Below, one piece after another: positions 56,501 to 61,422 of a DNA stretch of 64,000 nt. The position numbers were made by a program, and so were the translations under genes. Positions within the stretch are counted from its first letter, which is position 1. Each line of letters begins with the position of its first letter. Origin of the DNA: an uncultured Clostridia bacterium (GTDB taxonomy: Bacteria > Bacillota > Clostridia > UBA1381); NCBI GenBank assembly GCA_947631235.1, contig CANRKO010000002.1:186001-250000 (forward strand). Direction: 5' to 3'. The notes under the pieces are model-generated. The model was not told where the DNA came from. It saw nothing but the letters and a program-made list of their open reading frames with translations, and ran no database searches.

Positions 56501-56790
56501 ACGCTGACGCGTACAAAATGGAAGGCGTGTACGGCGATATAGGCGCGGTTCTCGACGCGCTCGGCGTGGATTACAAGATAGACGGCGAGACGCTTAAAGC
56601 ATCGTATAACGGAAACACGATTGAAACGACCGTAAAGCACTCTGAGATGATTGTAAACGGCGAGCCGTCCATTATAAACGACTGGCCCGAAATTATTGAC
56701 GGCGTGTTCTACGCGGAAATAAGCGCGGTCGCGTCAAATCTCGGACTTAACGTTAAGGAAAGCGAGGGCAGGTACGAAATATGGAAATAA
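53524..56790 (+). CDS. Secreted GH2-family glycoside hydrolase with copper-amine-oxidase-N-like tail
   Basis: A 1088-residue secreted enzyme of the beta-galactosidase/glucuronidase class. It starts at GTG 53524 after GGGGAGGGG and has a signal peptide (MKKILSILLTAAMML to AHAA). A jelly-roll sugar-binding domain (about 70-235), an Ig-like domain and the TIM barrel (about 395-700) follow. Then come DUF4982-like and Ig-like domains, and a final domain of about 100 residues resembling copper-amine-oxidase N domains (DGKELDADAYKMEG, VDYKIDGETLKASYNG). The usual NHPSxxxWSxGNE acid/base motif reads NSPSIVFYESGNS, so the canonical Glu is Ser; a Glu lies four residues earlier. A possible nucleophile is in VETEYHREE near 581. 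Confidence 0.9.
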   Translation: MKKILSILLTAAMMLQCGITAAHAAETYTLPDAPSADYNFNPDWKFSKPYSSTWPLNDAVDTTVDAAGHKFYEVAFDDSSWKDVSLPHTFNDEDSFRNVANDAGDGGSYRGIAFYRKHFKIPSEHSGKKVIIEFEGARQGTYVYVNGTMAGYYEAGVSPFGMDITKYVNYGGDNVIAVALDNTSSRGMTQIIAETKPGSKPGANDGAAFQWNTKDFNPDMGGLTRDVILHIKDSVYETLPLYSNLRTKGSYIYADNFNIRGKSADIHVETEVRNESGAAADVTLETVVADNDGKVVATMTSETAKVESASDTDKNYDLSIVPADAYDENPSATSTASLETAVLTASAPASNLRFWSPDDPYLYTVYTIVKVGGEVKDVTKTVTGFRKVEAKGGTDGGVFINDKYYWLTGYAQRSANEWAAIGVANDWLKDYDAQLIRESNANFIRWMHIAAQPADIRSFDKYGIVCVQPAGDKEGDVSGRQWDQRVEVMRDTIIYFRNSPSIVFYESGNSANSAEHMKEMTELKKALDPHGGRYIGSRSIIDAATVAESEYVGTMLGRNVWNGKEFTDEGKAARDARVIVETEYHREESPRRVWDDYSPPDFDYKNAFSGGSKVSYKDAYDLTAEDFVLSDAAAYNEFYSQSTQVNSANPFYGAAAALCWSDSNQHGRQQGTENARMSGRVDPVRIKKQSFYAYQVMQSDKPSLYLVGHWNYPTDKNAYVYEEKDDSFAYTGTTALRDAEHKTVYVIASNVASVKLFVNGEEKGECKEPANGFVYSFPNIDVTQHGYIEAVGYDGAGNELVRQRIDTAGEPAQIRLTPVTGPEGWLADGADIAYVDVEVVDENGNVCPLDYDRIDFEVTGNAVMLGGYNSGIKDLNHSNNYVYAECGTNRVFLRSTREAGEVTVTAKRAGLQNVSVKLNTKDFAATDGLTTTMPQTRPQGISAEPPKTETAAAPMQRLAKTFKVMFGVNTGVKQAQTSEKKTVVIVADGKELDADAYKMEGVYGDIGAVLDALGVDYKIDGETLKASYNGNTIETTVKHSEMIVNGEPSIINDWPEIIDGVFYAEISAVASNLGLNVKESEGRYEIWK

Positions 56791-58175
56791 AGAAGATTTT
56801 AGCCGCAGCTTTGACCGTCGGCGCAGTTGTGACGTGCGCCGCGTCGGCGTATGCGGCAGACGATGTTATATACGAAAGCGGCAGAACGGAAGCAACGTCC
56901 GAAGCCGTTGATTTGGACGGCTGGGGCGAGGAGCTTTTCACAAAGGCGATATTCGAGGCTGACGTGCAGTTTAAAGCCCCCGACGCGGGAATAACGCTGC
57001 GCTCGGCTGACAACAAAAAGGGCGGCACGTCGATACGCGCCGTTATGCGCAACGACGTGCTCACCATGGCTGCGTACGGCGGCGTAGAGGGTAACTACAT
57101 CTATTACAACCCCGTTGACACGAACGCGACGTACCACATAAAGCTTATCGGCACATACGGCACGGCGAACGGTATAATCGACATGGTAGCCGAAACGCTC
57201 GGCGAGAACGGCGAGGTGACGGAAACGAAAAACGCGTATCTGATACTGATGAACGAGATGTACGCGTCGTCGGGCGTTGGACCCGAGCATATCCGAGTTG
57301 AGCCGAATACCGTTGTGGATAACGTAAAGGTCACGGTTTTAAAGCCCGACGCGATTGAATTCGTGTCGCCGCCGCAGACGGTGACAGCCGCGAGCGCGAC
57401 ACAGTTACAGACGAGATTTTTACGCGAGGGCGAACCGCTTGAATACGACGCTCCCGTTGAATATTCTGTAAGCAGTTGGACAAACGTGGCGGCTGAGCAG
57501 CAGGTTGCTTTAGAAAGCGCGGCGGAAATATCCGACGACGGTGTGCTTACTGTTTCGGATTCGGCGAACGAGGGCGACAGCGTTACCGTAACGGCGAAAA
57601 GCGGCGGCATGAGCGCGGAAACGACGATAACAGTAGCGTCGAGCGATATATTCACGCTCAACACCGCGCTGATGAGCGAGGACGGAAAGACGCTCGAGGC
57701 GGTAAACGCGGTTAAAAATTATTTCGTGAACGGTAACGCCGTGTTCGCCGTGGCGGTGTACGACGACGCGGGAGTTTTAAAGGGCTGCTTTACAAAGTCC
57801 GTACCGGCAAAATCCGTGCCGTTAAAGACGGCGACAGACATAAATTTGGGTTACACGCTGCCGGAGGAATTTAACCCCGACGCGTGGACGATAGAAATTT
57901 ACGCGTGGAGCGACAGCGCGCCGTGCGACGTGCCGGAGGTTTACGAGAATGAGATCGCAGTGCGGAAATTCTTTGAGGATAACGGCGGCGCGGTGGAGTG
58001 GCTCGGCGAGCATGAAACGGTCGCGGGAATGTTGAACGGTCACACCGCGCTCATGCAGACGGGGTCGGAAATCGTGTACGTGGACGGCGAAAGGTATACG
58101 CTGCCCATAGCCGTGTACATAGACGACGCGTGGACGACACGCGCCCACTCAAAGCTTGTCGGACTTATGAGATAA
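56781..58175 (+). CDS. Secreted protein of unknown function, 464 residues
   Basis: I do not recognise this protein. It starts with MEIKKILAAALTVGAVV and a signal peptide ending ASAYA, then a beta-rich region of about 170 residues resembling a laminin-G/concanavalin fold (ITLRSADNKKG, NGIIDMVAETLGENG). A bacterial Ig-like segment follows (about 205-285, ISDDGVLTVSDSANEGDSVTVTA, given in part), then an unassigned beta domain. Its start overlaps the end of the GH2 gene by 10 bases and the ribosome site lies inside that gene, so the two are coupled and probably serve the same extracellular substrate. A terminator follows. Confidence 0.8.
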   Translation: MEIKKILAAALTVGAVVTCAASAYAADDVIYESGRTEATSEAVDLDGWGEELFTKAIFEADVQFKAPDAGITLRSADNKKGGTSIRAVMRNDVLTMAAYGGVEGNYIYYNPVDTNATYHIKLIGTYGTANGIIDMVAETLGENGEVTETKNAYLILMNEMYASSGVGPEHIRVEPNTVVDNVKVTVLKPDAIEFVSPPQTVTAASATQLQTRFLREGEPLEYDAPVEYSVSSWTNVAAEQQVALESAAEISDDGVLTVSDSANEGDSVTVTAKSGGMSAETTITVASSDIFTLNTALMSEDGKTLEAVNAVKNYFVNGNAVFAVAVYDDAGVLKGCFTKSVPAKSVPLKTATDINLGYTLPEEFNPDAWTIEIYAWSDSAPCDVPEVYENEIAVRKFFEDNGGAVEWLGEHETVAGMLNGHTALMQTGSEIVYVDGERYTLPIAVYIDDAWTTRAHSKLVGLMR

Positions 58176-58178
58176 CAA

Positions 58179-58211
58179 AAAACGGATTTGCTTAACGGCA
58201 AATCCGTTTTT
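58179..58211. terminator. Bidirectional terminator between convergent genes
   Basis: AAAACGGATTTG pairs with CAAATCCGTTTT around an 8-9 base loop, with A and T runs outside, serving both the secreted-protein gene and leuA. Confidence 0.9.
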
Positions 58212-58222
58212 AAATTTCTGTT

Positions 58223-59878
58223 TTATTCAGCCGAGAGCATTCTGTTCACAGCCGATATGAGCGCGTAGATCGACGCGGTGTTGATGTTGCCGTCAACGCC
58301 TGCGCCCCAGTACACGCCGTCGCCGATATGGATTGAAATGTACGCCGCCGCTCTCGAATCGGACGCGCGTTCGAGCGCGTGTTCGTCGTAGGAGCTTATC
58401 TCGAACCGCTTGCCGAGATACGGACGGAGCGCGTTGCAGAGCGCGTCCAGGGGACCGTTGCCCGTACCGCTTATCGACGACACCTTGCCGTCCGTTTCAA
58501 TCGTAGCCGACAGCGTTGTTTTCTCGCCGTCCTCGCCGGAACGGTAGAAACGCAGTTTTATCGGTTCGGACGTGTTCACATACAAATCCTTGAACGCCTG
58601 ATGTATCTCGTGGTTTGAAAGCACCGTCTGCTTTTCGTCCGACATATCGTTAATAATGCTCGAGAACTCGACGAGCATCTTCTTGGGCAGTCTGTAACCG
58701 TACTTGTTTTCCATGATAAAGCTTACGCCGCCCTTACCCGACTGGCTGTTGATGAGGATAGGCTCGTACTTTCTGCCGATGTCCGACGGGTCGATCGTGA
58801 GGTACGGGTTAGCCCACTTGTTGTCGGGGCTTATGCCGAAACGATCCATGCTCTTTTTGATTGCGTCCTGGTGCGAACCCGAAAACGCCACGTACGCCAT
58901 CGAACCGGCGTAGGGGTGTCTGGGGTGAATGGGGATTTTGTTGTATTTCTCGAACACCTCGATAAGTTCGTCTATGTTTTCGAGGTTCAGCATCGGGTCG
59001 ATACCCTGACAGAACATATTGAGCGCGACCGTGATAATATCGGTGTTACCCGTTCTCTCGCCGTTGCCGAATATCGTTCCCTCAACTCTGTCCGCGCCCG
59101 CCAAAAGCGCAAGTTCGCTTGACGCTACGCCCGTTCCGCGGTCGTTGTGCGCGTGTACGCTTATAACGAGGTTCTCGCGGTGGTGGAGGTGTTTGCACAT
59201 ATACTCTATCTGGTCGGCGTACACGTTCGCGGTCGCGACCTCAATTGTCGAGGGCAGATTTATTATAACCTTGTTGTCAGCCGACGGCTCGAACACGTCT
59301 ATGACCGCGTTGCACACCTCGGCGGCGTAATCCGGCTCGGTGCAGGTAAAGCTTTCGGGCGAATACTCGTAGCGGATATTGCCGTCAAGCTTGCCCGAAA
59401 CAAGGCTCTTTACGAGCTTTGCGCCGTCAACGGCAAGCTGCTTGATCTCGTCCTTGTTCTTGTTGAACACAACGTCGCGCTGGAGCGTCGAGGTTGAGTT
59501 GTAGAGGTGGATAATGGCGTTTTTCGCGCCTTTGACAGCCTCTATCGTCTTTTCGATTATGTGCGTTCTCGCCTGCGTGAGTACCTGAATTGTAACGTCG
59601 TCGGGAATGAGTCCCTCGTCGATAAGGCGGCGGCAGAATTCAAACTCCGTGTGCGACGCGGCGGGGAAACCGACCTCAATCTCCTTAAATCCAATCTTTA
59701 CGAGGAACTTAAAGAACTCAATCTTTTCCTCGGTCGTCATGGGGGAGTAGAGCGCCTGGTTACCGTCGCGCAGATCCACGCTGCACCATACCGGCGCGTG
59801 CGTGATTTCCTTATCGGGCCACTCGCGGTTTTCGAGCGGCACGGGATGGTACATTTTCTGATATTTTTTGTAATTCAT
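58223..59878 (-). CDS. leuA: 2-isopropylmalate synthase
   Basis: First step of leucine synthesis, condensing acetyl-CoA with 2-ketoisovalerate. ATG 59878 (MNYKKYQKMY) is preceded by AAAGGAG. The 551 residues are the longer LeuA type, with an N-terminal extension. The HMGL-like barrel carries VDLRDGNQALYSPM and the metal motif SVHAHNDRGTG, and GNGERTGNTDI follows. The C-terminal regulatory LeuA-dimer domain (about 430-551) carries leucine feedback in this family. A leucine-rich leader peptide and an intrinsic terminator lie upstream, indicating attenuation. Confidence 0.96.
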   Translation of the reverse strand: MNYKKYQKMYHPVPLENREWPDKEITHAPVWCSVDLRDGNQALYSPMTTEEKIEFFKFLVKIGFKEIEVGFPAASHTEFEFCRRLIDEGLIPDDVTIQVLTQARTHIIEKTIEAVKGAKNAIIHLYNSTSTLQRDVVFNKNKDEIKQLAVDGAKLVKSLVSGKLDGNIRYEYSPESFTCTEPDYAAEVCNAVIDVFEPSADNKVIINLPSTIEVATANVYADQIEYMCKHLHHRENLVISVHAHNDRGTGVASSELALLAGADRVEGTIFGNGERTGNTDIITVALNMFCQGIDPMLNLENIDELIEVFEKYNKIPIHPRHPYAGSMAYVAFSGSHQDAIKKSMDRFGISPDNKWANPYLTIDPSDIGRKYEPILINSQSGKGGVSFIMENKYGYRLPKKMLVEFSSIINDMSDEKQTVLSNHEIHQAFKDLYVNTSEPIKLRFYRSGEDGEKTTLSATIETDGKVSSISGTGNGPLDALCNALRPYLGKRFEISSYDEHALERASDSRAAAYISIHIGDGVYWGAGVDGNINTASIYALISAVNRMLSAE

Positions 59879-59931
59879 AAAACCGACTCCTTTCATTCGG
59901 GGTACATTGCGAGCCCGCCGCGATATTCATC

Positions 59932-59962
59932 AAAAAAGCTGAGCCACGCAATGGGACCCAGC
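59932..59962 (-). terminator. Attenuator terminator upstream of leuA
   Basis: On the minus strand GCTGGG pairs with CTCAGC and is followed by six T. The bases just after the leader stop, AAGCTGA and GCAATGG, are complementary to TCAGCTT and CCATTGC in this same hairpin, so two exclusive folds are possible. Confidence 0.7.
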
Positions 59963-60018
59963 ATAATTCCGATACTTAAACAGTACAGAAAAACCAAACT
60001 GAAGACACCATTGCCCGT

Positions 60019-60069
60019 TCAGCTTAGAAGTAGGAGAGTATTTAATTTTGCGGACATTGTGTAACGCAT
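60019..60069 (-). CDS. leuA leader peptide (16 residues, Leu-rich)
   Basis: The peptide is MRYTMSAKLNTLLLLS with four Leu codons in a row (CTC CTA CTT CTA), all different, just before Ser and TGA, plus one earlier TTA. AGAGGTG lies 7 bases before its ATG and a consensus promoter 30 bases upstream. The layout is that of a classical leader-peptide attenuator: ribosome stalling at Leu codons under leucine shortage would change downstream folding and allow leuA transcription. Too short for standard gene finders. Confidence 0.8.
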   Translation of the reverse strand: MRYTMSAKLNTLLLLS

Positions 60070-60098
60070 AATTAACACCTCTTTCATGTACTTATGTT

Positions 60099-60127
60099 AT
60101 TTTACAATAAAAATCCTTATATGTCAA
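60099..60127 (-). promoter_or_regulatory. Promoter of the leuA leader
   Basis: On the minus strand a perfect TTGACA, 17-bp spacer and TAAAAT. Confidence 0.88.
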
Positions 60128-60187
60128 CATCTTTTTTGAATTTGAGCGCATAAAAAGAGAATATCGGCAAATTCGATATAAATGTAT

Positions 60188-60216
60188 TTGCATTTTCATA
60201 AGCTTTGTTGTAAAAT
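60188..60216 (+). promoter_or_regulatory. Promoter of the DUF3737 gene
   Basis: TTGCAT (60188-60193), 17-bp spacer, TAAAAT (60211-60216). Confidence 0.75.
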
Positions 60217-60242
60217 ATATATAGATTTTGTAACGGGAGAAT

Positions 60243-61085
60243 ATGGATATGCAAATTTACATAAACGAAACGACCGACGAGGAGCGCGCTTTTTACGGCA
60301 TAAGCGGCGCGCGTCTCGTAAACTGCGCGTTCGCGGGCGAGGCGGACGGCGAGTCGGCACTCAAAGAAACATCCGACCTTGAGATAGAGGGCTGCACATT
60401 TAGGCTTCGCTATCCGCTGTGGCATACGCGCCGTGCCGTTATAACGGACTGCGAAATGACCGACACGTGCCGCGCCGCGCTTTGGTACGACACGGACATT
60501 GAAATCAAAAACACGCGTCTCGGCGGCATCAAGGCGCTGCGCGAGTGCGACAATATAACGCTCGAAAAGTGCGGCATCAACTCCGTGGAGTTCGGCTGGT
60601 TCTGCCAAAACGTAAGGCTCACGGACTGTACGCTCACGTCCGAATATCCGTTCATGCGCTGCCGAAACGTGGAAATCGAAAACCTGCATATGACGGGCAA
60701 GTACTCGTTCCAGTACGTCGAGAACATGACGATACGCAATTCCGTACTCGACACGAAGGACGCGTTCTGGCACAGCAAAAACGTGACGGTGTACGACAGC
60801 GTCGTAAACGGCGAGTACCTCGCGTGGTACAGCGAAAATCTGCGCCTTGTACGCTGCAAAATAAAGGGTACGCAGCCGCTTTGCTACGCGAAAGGGCTTG
60901 TACTGGAGGACTGCGAGATGATTGACTGCGACCTGTCGTTTGAAAAAAGCGACGTGACCGCGACCGTAAAGGGCGGCATCACAAGCGTTAAAAACCCCTA
61001 CGGCGGCAGCATTACCGCCGACGGTATAGGCGAGATAATCATCGACGACGAAAAAAGCCGCTGCAAAATCAATATCGACAGATAA
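60243..61085 (+). CDS. DUF3737 right-handed beta-helix protein
   Basis: A 280-residue protein made of short parallel-beta repeats, such as LEIEGCTFRLRYPLWH, NITLEKCGINSVEFGW, VRLTDCTLTSEYPFMR and NVTVYDSVVNGEYLAW, spaced about 20-22 residues apart. This is the DUF3737 pattern, with recurrent Cys, Trp and Phe in the turns. There is no signal peptide, so it should be cytoplasmic. Relatives are widespread in gut Firmicutes and Bacteroidetes and have no proven function. Start 60243 is 3 bases after GGGAG; ATG 60249 (9 bases) may be the real start. A terminator follows. Confidence 0.85.
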   Translation: MDMQIYINETTDEERAFYGISGARLVNCAFAGEADGESALKETSDLEIEGCTFRLRYPLWHTRRAVITDCEMTDTCRAALWYDTDIEIKNTRLGGIKALRECDNITLEKCGINSVEFGWFCQNVRLTDCTLTSEYPFMRCRNVEIENLHMTGKYSFQYVENMTIRNSVLDTKDAFWHSKNVTVYDSVVNGEYLAWYSENLRLVRCKIKGTQPLCYAKGLVLEDCEMIDCDLSFEKSDVTATVKGGITSVKNPYGGSITADGIGEIIIDDEKSRCKINIDR

Positions 61086-61173
61086 CAACATTTTTTTACA
61101 TACTATAATAATGAGAAAATACCGACTGTTTTGGCGACCAAACGCCGACGTATTACGAGGAATAATATCACAA

Positions 61174-61211
61174 AAAACACCTCTCTCGAATAATTGGGAG
61201 AGGTGTTTTAA
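61174..61211 (+). terminator. Terminator after the DUF3737 gene
   Basis: AAAACACCTCTC pairs with GAGAGGTGTTTT around a 14-base loop. The remaining gap up to 61422 holds a poly-G tract and the next promoter. Confidence 0.85.
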
Positions 61212-61313
61212 TTTGCGTCAATATGGGGAGGGGGTACAATAAAAATACAATAAAAATTTGTAGAAAAATGTAAAATTACAACAAAATGTTGTGAATAATG
61301 CACAAAAAAACTC

Positions 61314-61342
61314 TTGACAATCTTGCTGTTTTATGGTATATT
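61314..61342 (+). promoter_or_regulatory. Promoter of the vWA surface-protein gene
   Basis: TTGACA (61314-61319), 17-bp spacer, TATATT (61337-61342). Confidence 0.85.
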
Positions 61343-61379
61343 TGCCGTATATTATAAATTAAACCCTCTCGTAAAAAAC

Positions 61380-61389
61380 GGGGGGGGGG
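61380..61389. repeat. Homopolymeric G10 tract in the 5' leader of the surface-protein gene
   Basis: Ten G in a row between the promoter and the ribosome site (AAGGAG, 61408-61413). Such tracts are prone to slippage, and they are also prone to sequencing error. Confidence 0.85.
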
Positions 61390-61422
61390 TGTTAAATCAC
61401 ATTATTTAAGGAGTAGCGAACC

